Shown: positions 36,101-45,831, counted from the first letter of the stretch. The stretch: 64,000 nt of DNA from Lineus longissimus (GCF_910592395.1 NC_088318.1:5044756-5108755), one strand, 5' to 3'. Program-made: numbers and translations. Notes: a model not told the origin generated them from the sequence alone.

Positions 36101-37268
36101 GTAAAAACAACGATGCAAGATTGGGTTTAGCAAGTCCCTGACACTTTTGCCCTTTTGTTCTATAGTTCCCGCACTATAGATTACGATGTTGATCTTTACG
36201 ATGACTATATAATTGCTAAAAGAGAAATAAAATGGACCATAAAAACAGAAGCAGCTTGAAACACAGTAATCTGAAATTGGTGTGAAAGTATGTTGGTTAA
36301 AGCGGATTGAGATCGGTATGAACCGAATTGAGTGTGACGCCCCAATACGTATCAACGTTTTAATTCGAATTCAATTCGTGTTAAAACCCCAGTGTGACCA
36401 CGGCATTAGTATCTTCAGTTTCCATAATCAACAATAGTTCACCAGACTTTCAAATGTTTAGTAGATCGATGTTGTGGTTTTTTTCAACACACAATACTTG
36501 CATGCAACATTCAGCTGCCATATCCTCTACTTCAAAGATGGTCAATATCGCATTCTGGAAATCACTTGCCTCTGTATTATAAACAAATTGATTTTACTTA
36601 AGAGCATTGGCGCATAGGCCTACTCTAAAGAATTAGTGTAAACATATACATACATGTACTTTAAGTTCCATTCTCTTTTAATCATTACAGGGGTGGCTAT
36701 TTTTGAATCTGTTGTACATGCGAGCCTGTTCATGTTGTCTCCTTCTCAGTAGATGGTTTTCTAGAATTCACCTGTACACGGCCCGATCAGCTGTTAGCAA
36801 GCCAGATTAGGCTGAAGACTAGTTTTTGGCTCTTCGAGGAGAAATCATAATAACATATGGGCCTATAGCTACTCATTATAATATAAAGTAGTCTTATATC
36901 AAGAGCAAACACTCTAGAAAGGTCCTGGTGAGGGTGTTGCCGTCTCCTGAAACACGAACACACCAGGACTTTCAGAAGACACTCGAAAGCAGAAATTGTT
37001 CATACGCCTTCTAATTTCACTAGGCAATCGAAAGCTTTAATTGGCCTTCATATTGCTTTTTAGCATTAGGTGTCTGTTCATGAAAAAAAACCCAAACAAC
37101 AAAACCACTCACCACTTCGTTCATGTCCGCAGCATTCTGTAGTCTCCTTCCCTTGTTGTGCCTGTCCGTGAGATCCTTTTTCTGAGCATCGGTAAACTGT
37201 CCATTGCAGTAACTCAAAGATAATAACACCAAAGTCAAGAAAAGTATCCTTGATTCTCTTACAGCCAT
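13903..37268 (-). CDS. Gene A: type I transmembrane CAP/EGF/ShKT-like/mucin/SEA-like protein
   Basis: Sixteen exons join in phase to 2400 bp (799 residues). Order: signal peptide (1-24); CAP domain (about 30-170) with RHNKGR, DAWYGEISSYD, CGHYRM and YVVCHYD; CAP-hinge SPCSKC..GKFWC (to 199); EGF-like (210-245); eight-cysteine ShKT-like module (245-300); short linker; three Thr-rich linkers each ending in an EGF-like WQG..CDG cassette (323-539); SEA-like region (539-680) with a furin-type RRKR at 645-648; transmembrane helix (about 714-736); 61-residue cytoplasmic tail with YDIY and YQVY. CAP proteins are secreted or membrane proteins with lipid-binding and other roles. Here the architecture predicts a cell-surface receptor or adhesion protein; that function is inferred. 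Exons 1-8 match gene B exon for exon. No family member with this exact domain order is known to me. Confidence 0.85.
14645..14906 (-). CDS. Gene A exon 15: juxtamembrane segment and transmembrane helix
   Basis: 262 bp. LPQDVLVNSVQSG, a Ser/Thr/Lys linker, LEDWE, then the membrane helix IALIVLGSLLALFFLILLVY. Donor GTAAGT gives phase 2 into the tail exon; reading through instead stops immediately (TAA). Confidence 0.85.
15357..15529 (-). CDS. Gene A exon 14: SEA-like strands and RRKR site
   Basis: 173 bp. STTYDISSVAFANV and VQTKATILLFVNYD look like two paired strands. They are followed by SGRRKRAAP, a proprotein-convertase consensus. If the GTGAGG donor is not used, the frame stops 26 codons later (SQKSF-stop), which would give a soluble form. 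Confidence 0.78.
16341..16447 (-). CDS. Gene A exon 13: SEA-like region, helix and Cys cluster
   Basis: 107 bp, donor GTTAGT. WTAVEDGLKKAIPKAISDYC then GSCCPGMG, an amphipathic helix followed by a cysteine cluster. Confidence 0.78.
16817..16875 (-). CDS. Gene A exon 12: SEA-like region, first strand
   Basis: 59 bp. SVEEAKHGILLTMSFKQEQ, a beta strand leading into a helix. It joins exon 11 in phase only if the 25-bp cassette at 16941-16965 is skipped. Confidence 0.75.
17522..17716 (-). CDS. Gene A exon 11: Thr/Ile-rich linker and EGF-like cassette 3
   Basis: 195 bp, phase 1 at both ends. SPTTAITTTITPTITINTTS, then DPCKGYKC, CTCTC and SWQGSSCDG. Confidence 0.83.
17717..19730 (-). other. Gene A intron 10
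   Basis: No exon recognised. A GAAGACGCC...GGCGAAACGTTTT word at about 18098-18136 resembles the stem-loop of Penelope-like element termini. The ORF at 18280-18507 has no recognised domain. Confidence 0.4.
19731..20021 (-). CDS. Gene A exon 10: mucin-like repeats and EGF-like cassette 2
   Basis: 291 bp, phase 1 at both ends. Four imperfect repeats of TTVTGATTKAND type (a likely O-glycosylated stalk), then CKDYTGKC, CECKC and WKGVSCEG. Gene B has no counterpart. Confidence 0.83.
20350..20512 (-). CDS. Gene A exon 9: Thr-rich linker and EGF-like cassette 1
   Basis: 163 bp, phase 0 to 1. KATTTSPAKITTSTAPAPD then CKDYKC...GCKCSC..SWQG.ACDG. The acceptor ends AAAG rather than CAG. Homologous to gene B exon 9. 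Confidence 0.83.
20789..22921. mobile_element. Foldback-type transposon, 2.13 kb, with 9-bp target duplication
   Basis: The whole segment is a giant imperfect hairpin. The ends GGGTCTGTGAAGTTGGCTCC and GGAGCCAACTTCACAGACCC are perfect inverted repeats, and the arms stay almost identical through TTATTCGTACCCATTTTG, the TTTAACCCTTTCTGACTCC satellite-like units and the ATCTTGGAAAAGCCGTGACG segment. Left arm about 20789-21745, right arm about 22306-22921. They differ in the number of about 150-170-bp internal tandem units. The flanks TAGATGCTT (20780-20788) and TAGATACTT (22922-22930) look like a 9-bp target duplication with one mismatch. Foldback and Mutator-like elements make 9-bp duplications. 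No transposase ORF. It sits in intron 8 of gene A. Confidence 0.88.
22988..23055 (-). CDS. Gene A exon 8: linker
   Basis: 68 bp. PLTAAMEKAATTDC then Pro-rich. The same length and layout as gene B's exon at 55384 (ALTPALKTAATTGC). Confidence 0.8.
23742..23906 (-). CDS. Gene A exon 7: eight-cysteine ShKT-like module
   Basis: 165 bp. Starts KCKDLPTGTDMKTSC, then EYFC, GGKCC and RTCRATCAPFSKLC. The final C..TC spacing resembles ShKT domains, but there are eight cysteines rather than six, so the assignment is tentative; the exon itself is secure. Confidence 0.85.
24052..24113. repeat. (ACG)n microsatellite, about 20 copies
   Basis: Perfect ACG trinucleotide repeat in intron 6 of gene A. Poly-Thr and poly-Val ORFs on the two strands come from it. 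Confidence 0.95.
24948..25052 (-). CDS. Gene A exon 6: EGF-like module
   Basis: 105 bp, phase 1 at both ends. CYAKYKGVC, CGTANEADCTC, then DGYLGTYC: an EGF-like C..C..C.C....G..C pattern. Confidence 0.87.
25437..25560 (-). mobile_element. LINE 3'-end fragment (AGCGC...ATTATT tail), minus strand
   Basis: On the minus strand: AAAAGCGCTTTGAGCGGCC..., ACTGCGCTATATAAG and then (ATT)n. Two GCGC words ending in an ATT-repeat tail are typical of CR1/L2-like LINE 3' ends in invertebrates. No coding part. Confidence 0.6.
26052..26275. repeat. Cluster of palindromic TTGGCAAGC...CCAAACAG units
   Basis: At least four related self-complementary units of about 28-31 bp: 26052-26076, 26162-26192 (CCTGTTTGGCAAGCCCGGC, then TGGCCGAACAGG), 26207-26234 and 26248-26275, plus half a unit near 26133-26149. 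They lie in intron 5 of gene A. Confidence 0.75.
26418..26450 (-). CDS. Gene A exon 5: 33-bp microexon
   Basis: Eleven codons' worth (PACTAASATC) between TTTCAG-type and GTAAG borders. The paralogue has the same 33-bp exon at 52091 (TTCTAAGSNC), which confirms it. Confidence 0.82.
26835..26926 (-). CDS. Gene A exon 4: CAP hinge
   Basis: 92 bp. APLASGPVF, then SPCSKCPTGKFWC and NLC, the cysteine-rich hinge that follows CAP domains in the CRISP/SCP family. Confidence 0.87.
27303..27438. mobile_element. MITE with AACGCTGGC motif, copy 3 (best preserved)
   Basis: 136 bp. The arms read GGGCTCAGTTGTTTAAACACG...GTGACTAACGCTGGC and, from the other end, GGGCCTGGTTTTCCGAAC...GTCGCTAACGCTGGCG. The core repeats TTTAACTTGGCGTTA in both orientations, making nearly the whole element a hairpin. 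Same family as 2086 and 8938. Confidence 0.75.
27838..27953 (-). CDS. Gene A exon 3: CAP C-terminal strands
   Basis: 116 bp. VVLHQITKIGCGVKVC completes the CAP1 motif, and TGVTYVVCHYD is the CAP2 motif. Donor GATGA/GTAAGTA. Confidence 0.87.
29157..29297 (-). repeat. 42-bp tandem repeat carrying copies of the exon-2 splice donor
   Basis: The end of gene A exon 2 (CATTATAGAATG/GTAAG) recurs at 42-bp steps downstream: donors at 29283/29282, 29241/29240 (ATG/GTAAGT), 29199 (ATT/GTAAAT) and a degenerate one near 29157. Between them is TATTGCCAACGGG. Because 42 is 14 codons and the frame stays open, each alternative donor would add 14 residues per unit to the CAP domain. Confidence 0.88.
29283..29513 (-). 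CDS. Gene A exon 2: CAP core
   Basis: 231 bp, acceptor GTTTCAG, phase 0 at both ends. WDEAL, GQKLAETC, GGH, VGQNLYWRQG, AYDAWYGEISSYD and CGHYRM follow the CAP fold. Of the usual CAP tetrad, His73, Glu107 and His126 are kept and the GEN Glu is Gln86. The donor region is tandemly duplicated (see 29157-29297). Confidence 0.88.
29514..37112 (-). other. Gene A intron 1 (7.6 kb)
   Basis: No exon of gene A or any other recognised protein. It contains the 7-bp satellite at 34112 and a Penelope-like stem-loop word (GGTTCAATATACCGAAACG on the minus strand, near 33160-33178). The ORFs at 31.1-36.6 kb lack recognisable domains. Confidence 0.45.
34112..34321. repeat. (TAATTTG)n, about 30 perfect copies
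   Basis: A 210-bp uninterrupted 7-bp repeat. With seven bases per unit the frame repeats every 21 bases, so a repeated LQITNYK reading frame stays open on the minus strand. This is not a gene. Confidence 0.95.
37113..37268 (-). CDS. Gene A exon 1: signal peptide and start of CAP
   Basis: ATG at 37268-37266 in context GCC-ATG-G complement. It encodes a signal peptide ending SYCNG, then QFTDAQKK, RHNKGRR and ADMNEV. 156 bp, donor GTG/GTGAGT, phase 0. The same length as exon 1 of gene B. Confidence 0.88.
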
Positions 37269-40200
37269 GGTTGTTGTTCTTTATGAGTTTAACTGCTGGT
37301 TACAATGAGTAATACTGCGGTTTGATAGACCTCTGAATAATAATGTCATCCAAGGTTAAACTCAATATTCTTTTGCGTAACGAAAAACTAACTAGACGGA
37401 TTGAAGCTTCTTTTGATCTGGTCCCCGACTACATTGTACAAATTAAGTTAATGCTTCAGTACCAGCCTGACTGGTGACGGCAACCGGTCAATCGATTGAC
37501 CAATGAATAGTTAACAAGTCAGAAGTACCAGTAACTTGACGACACGCCCAACAGGTTGTTGAGTGCAGTCCCAGTGGTTGCTGCTGTCAAGGGTACTTCT
37601 CGTTAGTGGTTGGTCCAGATATTAAAAGCAAAGTAGCCATTGACTTCTGGATGAGTCCAACTATATTCCTGATTTGGATTTTACTTTACTCCACTAGCTT
37701 TGCTCAAGTTGTGGACATCACTTTACACGAGCTTCACTTATATGATAAATGATTTATTCAAATTTTATTGCAAAGAAGACACTTGAAATGGTGGTCCTAT
37801 TCGTGGGCGCCACTGGTGATAATCAGATGGACCCAATGTGTTTAGGGCACTTGAACATACGTTCTGATCGGAGACCCGTCCTCAGTGATTCTTCCCGAGA
37901 GACGAGATGCAATCCTGGGCCAGTGGAACTTATACTTAATCACACATGAAGCAAAGCTATCAAACATATGTCCATGTTTCAAATCGTTTTCACATCCTTG
38001 ACTCTTACAGGGGATTGGACTTTAGAGTACTAGGCATGTAGTTCACCAAAGACTACCCAGTCAGTTTCCCACAGTTCGTCAATTAGCGATTCGGTAATCC
38101 TCAGTTCATCCAATTAGGACTGGATAGTCCCTTAATTGGGTATCACCTTTAAATTGGGTAGTCCTTCGTGCCTTCAATTCGGATTTGGGTATTCCACTGT
38201 TACTTGGAGTTTGCATAGGTTAGTCCGCAGTTTCTGCAACTGATGATTGGGTCTAGTCCCTATTTCCTTCAAGCTACGGTTCCTCCAACGTTGCACAATG
38301 TTCTGTTGAAAACTTAGGATTGCCACTATGAATGAACACTCGAATCAAACATGCATATTCGGCGGCAGGTGAAAAGCTGTCAGAATTCCACTTAGACCTC
38401 AGGATCGATGGGGACCGTGCTGAAATTTCCACTGGCGCACTGTTCACAATATTCAATTGAAGTGTAATGTTGACACTATACACACAGATTCACGCACATT
38501 CAAGCACTCAACTCAAGGTGTGACGATATTTGGTAACCAGCCACATTGGTTGAAATTCTTGAACACTCCCACCAAGAAAGTGCAGCACTTATGGACTTGC
38601 TTTCGATGTTATATTCAGTCGCACGTCGAGTGATAGTGTCTGAAACACACGTGCTAAAAAAGCGGCCACTCGGTAAAGAATCTCCGCTCACCATGCTCAC
38701 AGACTGGTGAAGGAAGGAACTAAACAATTAATCAATTTTTGTTTCCATACAAAGAAAGTTGTAATGTATGTCGAATAAAAGTTGAAGTTCCCGATCCGCG
38801 AGAGCACCGGATTTCCGGTTTCCTCCTAGATATTATATTAAGATATTTATACGTATCACCAAATATAGCAAAAGACAAAATTCTAGTCACTGCATTGCTC
38901 ATGAAATTTATATTCCACATCATTATTTAAGTATCAAACCTGATGATTTGTTGACAAATTTTGCTCCATGATCATGGTAAATGGGAGCAGGGTAAAAACT
39001 GGGTCAACAGACTTGTTGAAGGGTTTTGTCACATGAGTTGCAAGTTTTGAAGAGTTACCAAAATATTGCGTGTGCATGGTTAACAAGAAGCTAAAGAGTG
39101 TTCATTTATATGCCTCAGAATCTGGAACCTGAAAAGGCGAACATTCATGAGACCGAGGCTATAGTAGGGAGCTATCCTTATTTTGATTTACACTTCGATG
39201 TGGGATTTTTTTTCATTCATGGTAGGCCTACTGTCAAAAACCAATTTCAATCTTTTTCTGTTGACATTTCAGTGAGATTCCATACTTGCCGTGAAGCTAC
39301 TCTCTTAATTGAGTGTCTCAAATGTGTTATGATTTGCTCGAGAATGATTTTGCATTACTTATGATTAGCTGAACACATAGATTGACATAACATTGGAAAT
39401 CCCCGCGATACGGCTTTCGGCCAATGTGCAAGTAAAATTAACCCCACTGAGTCGTACCCAACACCGTATGTTATCAAGCTATTGCACCAGCTCGTACTAC
39501 ATGCCAAGCCCCCTCGCGGAAGAATGCAAGTGAACGAAGTTGATCCTCAATGTGGCCTCTTAAAAATACCTTGCAAAGTAAAAACTGCTTAAGGCAGAAG
39601 AGGCTGGACGCCCTCATCAGATTCTGGAGGAGGAATTGGGATATGGAGTTGAGCTGTACGAGCCCCTGTCCGAGATTATCGCTAAATTCCCTGATAGTCG
39701 GTCGTGTGTTTGGACATACGTGTAGTTGCAAGTAGCCTTTGTATTGTCTTCGACCCCACTTCCATTGAATAATGAAGTTGACGGCAGCATCGGAAATGGT
39801 GATTGTTATGGTCTAGTGAGGTAGAAACTCTTGGGGAAAAAAAAAATTTACTCATCTGGCCAGAGTCCTCTATTAAAACCTGTGTACATTACGTGTACAT
39901 TGTTGTGCATAAGTTTTGGTAAAAAAGTACACATTGGGCCAATCAATCTGCACAAAATTTTATATGTGTCAAGAAGAACCCTTTGCCAATAGCATAATAA
40001 AGTTTAAAAACATTCCAATACCGATTGCCTGAGAAAAAGATATTTCCGTACACCATATCCATCAAAACGTCACTGGCGCATTGATATGGCCCTGTCAAAG
40101 TACAAGTTCTAAACTGACCAGTGAGACCACATTTTCTTAAATATATTATCAAAAAGCATATTTCTGTGATGGCCTGACTCTGTAGATTAAGAATCAACCA

Positions 40201-40569
40201 CAGATTGAGAATTAATTCCACTTTGGTCCATCCCAGCCATGTATTTACCACAACTTGACATTTTGATAAGCTCTATCTGCCCATCTCGCGATTTCGCGAT
40301 TTCTCATCTCGCGGTTTATGAGTCAAACTGCGTTCGTTACTAAATTGAAATTTGTATTTTAATTTAAAAATGTGTAAATAGGTGCTGGATATGGATTTCG
40401 ACAATGTCTCTGTGTAGACAGATATATAAATACTATAAGTGGGCCTACCGTCGCCCGTGTTTCAGCAAATTAGTATGCATGATAAATGCACTACAGCATT
40501 GTGTACAACTGCAAGTGTATTTTCCTGGGCCACACCTGTAGTTACAAACGGCGTACATGTACCTCTCTA

Positions 40570-41001
40570 AAGCCCGTAGCACACTAGCCGCCAACTTCGG
40601 CGTTCACTGGCGTTTTTTGCCGCAAGAGTCCTGAACGCCTGAAAAAAATCCTAGTCTGCTACGAACGACGTCGGCGAACGCGACTTGACGCCACTTGCAA
40701 CAACTAAACGCCAAATATCTAACATGTTTGATTTTTGACGCGTGTCGCCGCGTTTGAACGCAAGAAGAAGCCAGGTGTGCTACGGATTGCCGCCTGAATT
40801 GGCGTCGGCGGCGAGGCTATGGCCAATCAGCTTGCGTCTTGATGTCACATGATTTTAAAATGGCAGCCTAAAGTGGTGTAAAAGACGCTCCTGGACGCCG
40901 ATTCTGGGCAGGTGTGCTCTGACCGAGATCCACTGGCCGTCGAGAGGCGTCAGCCGAACGCTTCTTGTCGCCAAAGTTGACGGCTAGTGTGCTGCGGGCT
41001 T
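40570..41001. mobile_element. MITE with AAGCCCG(T/C)AGCACACTAGCCG termini
   Basis: About 430 bp. The ends AAGCCCGTAGCACACTAGCC and GGCTAGTGTGCTGCGGGCTT are inverted with one mismatch, and similarity continues inward (CCAACTTCGGCG versus CGCCAAAGTTG). The interior is full of short GGCGTT/AACGCC inverted words and unusually GC-rich for the window. No ORF. Confidence 0.8.
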
Positions 41002-41889
41002 AAGGGTGCCATCAATGCAGCAGTATAGAGATCAAGGTAACATTCGCGCCTGTGACAGCCTCAAATTGTATCTTACTCCAGACTTGCATTTCTTTCATAC
41101 GAGTAGGCCTGTGGTTTGCTTTTTGTGAAGATCGGCGATAATGGTTTCTCAGTGTTGGCATTGAAACTCAATTCAAGATGGCTGCTTTGTTTGCCTTCGA
41201 AATCTACACCTCTTTAATGTCTGCCAAGTTAAATACTCTTGTGACCTATACAGCGGACGTACGCCCATGGCGAAGAGGTCCTGACAATACGTATGAAGTG
41301 GTTATATTGTGTAAATTACTTTTTAACTGTGTTCTTACCACTGTTATTTGTTATACATGTACTAAACACTGTCAATATGGAGTTTGGAGGAGATACTTAG
41401 GTTACAACTAAAAAAATCGAACCTCTGTTATTTCGTCAATTTACACAACAGCAAAAAACCTCTTCACACTTTCCGAATGTCTGGTATAAAATGGTTCAGT
41501 CGTTTTTAGTGCAATGTTTATTTACTGTTACCATAGCGATGGCGTGCTTCATCCAATTCACAGGCAATTAGATGACAACCGACATAATATGGATGCCTTG
41601 ACTACTCGTATTTTTTCACGGGAAATAGCATTTTGCGTGGTACTGCCATCCTAAGGTGGCGGACTAAGGTGAAATATGCAAGGCCAGAGAAGAATAAAAG
41701 TCTACTTCTGAAAGGCGCGACCTATTGGAAAATAACAGCATGAACACAAGATTAGACATGTTTCGCAAACCATACGTTGAGATACGAACGACAAAGTGCG
41801 AAGTATGTTTTTTATCGACGATTTGAAAATATCCCCGCTACCTCCTACATCAGAGTATAAAATACGATTTACATGTACATTGTACATTT

Positions 41890-42060
41890 TGTACACTCAA
41901 GCGTTGATTTTTCCTCGTCGTTTGAGGCCTATCGACCTCCTTGAAAGCTGTTTCGCAGTGGTCGATGCTTTCAAGATTTGCCCGGACAATCCTTCGGTAA
42001 GACAGTAGAACAATGAGGGTCTAGATGCGAGGAGGCATTGTTTAAAGACAAAGAGCGGAT
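41890..42060. repeat. Dispersed repeat, shared with 63310-63925
   Basis: CTATCGACCTCCTTGAAAGC..TTTCGCAG...GTCGATG...AAGATTTGCCC...GTAGAAC and a later TTGTTTAAAGACAAAGAGCG match the sequence around 63320-63410 and 63872-63895. Confidence 0.55.
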
Positions 42061-42294
42061 ATTCTTCTATAATAGGGCTTGACTTCTTCTGACGGGGAGG
42101 TAGGGGCAAAATAGGGTAATCCTGTACGAGTGTCGCCGAAAAGGATTAGCACTATAGACTTGATGACAACACTGATCTCCGTAATTCGTACTGAAATCGT
42201 ATTGTATTTGAATGTATTTAACTTTGCATTATTTCTGTTAAGATGCAGGTAGGCTCTATGCAGGATCGAAATAGGTGAGAGTGTTTGATCTGAC

Positions 42295-42673
42295 TGCGGC
42301 ATTGCGGTACGCTACTGGCCTCATGATTGGTGGCGTATTGCGCTTTGCAGTACGCTGCTGGCCTCTTGATTGTTGGCGTATTCGTGCTGCAGTGACGCAG
42401 TGCAGTTCATTCCCTGTCTCCTGGTTGGTTGGTTCCTGGATATAAACTGCCTCTCCCTTAACATCGGGGGCTTCAAGTATCGATAAGTTTCCGAGAGTTG
42501 AGAGTTCTATATATATCTCCGCCAGGAGTGTAAGTATGCGTTTTTATGGATTCAGGATTTGAATAAACGAAGAGTATGCATTATCTCGTTCGGATGTTCT
42601 TCCCTCGATCCCAGAGTCAGTTTCTCCAAGGCCGTCACCCCCCAGTATAGTCGGGAGTATGGAGCCCGATAAC
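42295..42673 (+). mobile_element. Possible solo LTR
   Basis: TATAAA (42440s), then about 120 bases later AATAAA (42562-42567), then a C/T-rich stretch and an end ..CCCGATAACA. This promoter/polyA layout resembles a retrotransposon LTR. The left edge and a target duplication could not be defined, and no internal region is present. A 43-bp duplication (TACGCTACTGGCCTC / TACGCTGCTGGCCTC) lies at the left. Confidence 0.3.
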
Positions 42674-43234
42674 AGTACTTACAATGTAGTTCTATTTTCT
42701 GATTTTTTTTCAACCCAGAACAATTTATATACGATTATCACAGCTTCCATCAATATGACAGCCTAATTGGCCTTGTACTGACAACACTTTTGACAATGAG
42801 GATTAATGTTTGGAATTTTCTTCAGATGAATGTAGAGCAATTGTTACCACCCATTACGGTCTCTATCATGCATTTTCAAATAATGTTTAAACAAACTCCA
42901 GTCTGCCAATTTCCCATTGACCGGTCATAGCCTCGCCAATACCCAATATTGACATGTACTCGAGGCGATTCAGGTCCAACCTATTGGCATGAAATAACGT
43001 CTCATTTTCACTCAAGAGGAGAATGTCATGGGCCTGCTGGAAATAAAGTCTTCCCCTCGTCTGTCTCGATGGTTGTAATTGTCGTGGGAATTTGCTTTAG
43101 CCGCATTGCAGAAGATAGGATACTTGAAAGTAGTGATACGGTCACATACAGTTGGCGCATTAATTTTTTAAAAATACTAGAGGTAGGTCACCATTAGCAG
43201 ATCATAAACATGTCTGGTGTGCGCTACTTCGCGA

Positions 43235-43466
43235 CATTTTCTGTGATATCTAAGTCATCTTAAATATTTGAAAACGCTCCAAGAAATCTTATGCCTTCTA
43301 CCTTTAATGAATGCAACATAAAAAGGATTACTCGTAACGATATAGTTTGCTGCATTTTCTGTGATATCTAACTGACTTTAAATATCTGAAAACGCTCTAA
43401 GAAATCTTGTGCCTTCTACCTTTAATGAATGCAACATCAAGAGGGATTACTAGTAACGTTGCACAA
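43235..43466. repeat. Tandem duplication of a 118-bp unit
   Basis: CATTTTCTGTGATATCTAA, then AAATAT.TGAAAACGCTC.AAGAAATCTT and CCTTCTACCTTTAATGAATG occur twice, 118 bp apart (43235 and 43353). Confidence 0.88.
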
Positions 43467-43516
43467 ACGTACTGGGAAGTCCTAGAAGTCCATTGATCAT
43501 TCTTTTGTTACGCATA

Positions 43517-43938
43517 TGGTTGGCGCGAGTGGACAATTCAGAATTATGCCACGGCATCAATAGATATTGTGGTGCACCATAAATCAACAAATCAAAACAT
43601 CGGACCGCGTGAATTATGCCGCGGCAGAATTCAGAATTATGCCACGGCATAAATAGGAATTGTGGTGTGGCATAATTAGACCAATCAGAAAGTTGCAATC
43701 GTTTATTTATGGTGCGGCATAATTCACGAGATCCGAGGTTTTGATTGGTTGATTTTTATGGTGCAACACAATTCCGATTTACTTCCGTCCTCCATAAATG
43801 ACACTTCCGTCCACAATTCCTATTTATGTCGCGGCATAATTCACGAGATCAGCGGTCTTGATTGGTCGATTTATGGTGCACCACAATTCCTATTTATGCT
43901 GTGGCATAATTCTGAATTCTGTCCACTCGCGCCAGCCA
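43517..43938. mobile_element. MITE, 422 bp, TA target duplication
   Basis: The termini TGG(T/C)TGGCGCGAGTGGACA are inverted, and similarity of the arms runs about 70 bp through CAGAATTATGCC and TTGTGGTGCACCATAAATC. TA dinucleotides flank both ends (43515-43516, 43939-43940). The interior repeats GAATTATGCC.CGGCA units in both directions. Confidence 0.85.
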
Positions 43939-45134
43939 TATACACAGGGTATGTCAGTGCCATTAGGCTCGGTTTTTGTACCAACTATGCTCCGTCTTGT
44001 GTGCACTTGTCCATCCTTTATAACAAATAATCCGGCCATTTAACTGTGCTTCCTGTCTATATTAGCAATGTATGCTTGTGGGCGCATGTCCACAGTGAGT
44101 AAGATGTTGATAAAGAAAACCGACGTCTCGATCTGATCTAATGACAATAGCATCGGGAATGGCCCAGGAGTGCCAGTTGGTAAAGTTCGCGTACATTGTA
44201 TTATATTATCTTTCAACCAGTGTGACTTCTCTACCACACTTCGCCACTGACACCACGAAACGAACGCTCTGTCTTGGAGAAACGGGACAGTTCATTCATG
44301 ATACACACTACATGTACTTTCAAAATAGGTCTGTGGATAGACCAGTTTCGCAAGGATTCGACAATTGGAAGGTTCGTCTTCAGTGTACTTGATACCTTGC
44401 CTCAAAATCAAAGTCAACTGAAGTCTCATAATTTTTATCACCAGTGAGGATTTACAAGTACGTCTTTATTGTATTATCTGTTTGACATCATCTATTGGAA
44501 GAAATCGTGAAGCTTTTCAGCAATTGATGCAGTTCCTTCGCGAGACACGCTTAAAAATAGGTAATGTTGCAACTTCATGGAAATCTGGTAGGATCTGGAC
44601 TTCCAAACATCGTTTACTTCTAATAAATAAGGAAACACCCTGTCTGTTCTTGCCGGGGCGTTCCTAACCATGTACCTTTAACATTTTATTTTTCTCTCGA
44701 ATCTTATGGTGTGAAAAATTGTCTTCTCAACTTCGGATTAGGTTATGTATATTGGAGTTTATACTGAATAGAATAATATTAATCAAAGACGAGCCGACCT
44801 CCGTGGCCGATATCTAGGGCTATCATTTCGAATCAGCACGTTGATGTTCCGAATGAAAAGTATTCCTGAAAGTGATCGCATCCAATTGGCCCAGTTAATA
44901 CTGGGTCTGACGATACTTAGCAGAGTACCTAAAGTACTCGCAGTCTTGTGCGTGGTATCTATATTGGTACTTCTGGTGCACTTAATAATCATTAAATATA
45001 CCAGACAGTCATGAATTAGTCGGGATATGGATCGTTACCAGAGTGGTCACTTTTAATTCCGTCTTGTCAATTAACCAATGTCGGCATAGGTTGAGACAAG
45101 ATAGATATAAAGCAGGCGTTATCATTGTCTAAGA

Positions 45135-45355
45135 GTTGACCATAGGCACCACCATTTTTGCTAGAGCTTAAAATCCTAACGCAATTGGAAATCCTTCAAA
45201 ACGAAGTGAATGTCCACTTATAGGAGGCTGTTTCTGGGAAACAAAGAACAGATAGATTCCCATGCATCCTTGAAATTGGCATTCGCTTCGTTTGGGAAGA
45301 GTTTTTACTGCTTAGGATTTCAAGTCCTACGAAAGTGCTGGTGACTATGGTCAAC
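45135..45355. mobile_element. Palindromic MITE-like element upstream of gene B
   Basis: 221 bp. The ends GTTGACCATAG.CACCA and TGGTGACTATGGTCAAC are inverted. Inner pairs AAATCCTAA/TTAGGATTT and AAACGAAGTGAATG/CATTCGCTTCGTTT also match. About 475 bp upstream of the gene B start codon. Confidence 0.75.
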
Positions 45356-45831
45356 CCTTAAAGCGACATCGACGTTACCCTTTTCTGTCTTTTGCTGTAG
45401 GAAACTTCCGAAATTGGACTCATTGCACTCGGTTTAGTCAACCTTTAAGTGATTGATCATTTTGAGACAGGACGGAACAGTGTTTCAGAACAAAGAAGTC
45501 ACCGGATTTGTTCAACAGAACTTTAGTTGGATTTAGGAAAAGTTGCATTCGATCAGTTCAACCAAACGTTCACTTGGATTATGCAGACTCTGAACTCAGT
45601 TGGTTCAACAGAACTGACTTATTGATCTCAAAATCTGTACAAGGACTATAGGTGTAACCTGTCTCTGATTAAGGAAACATTACAACGAACTGGTTTGACC
45701 AAACTTGTATAGCTCAGTTGGTTCTACCAAACAAATCTGTAGACTAATCGTTAGAGAGTTGCGTTCTTTTTACTCACTCCTTTGCAATAATCTCCTGTGT
45801 TTAACCGGCCATTTTGATCTCTATCTAAACA

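Larger units (their letters stand above)
37269..45831. other. Intergenic region between divergent genes A and B
   Basis: 8.6 kb separate the two start codons, which point away from each other. No third coding sequence was recognised. It holds MITEs at 40570, 43517 and 45135, a tandem duplication at 43235, a possible LTR at 42295 and a dispersed repeat at 41890. Promoters of A and B must lie at its ends, but no TATA box is visible within 100 bases of either ATG. Confidence 0.5.

Noticed and set aside
44785-44850. tRNA/SINE-like CCTCCGTGGCCGATATCTAGGG
   Set aside because: Box A-like, but no acceptable box B at the right spacing; too degraded to annotate.
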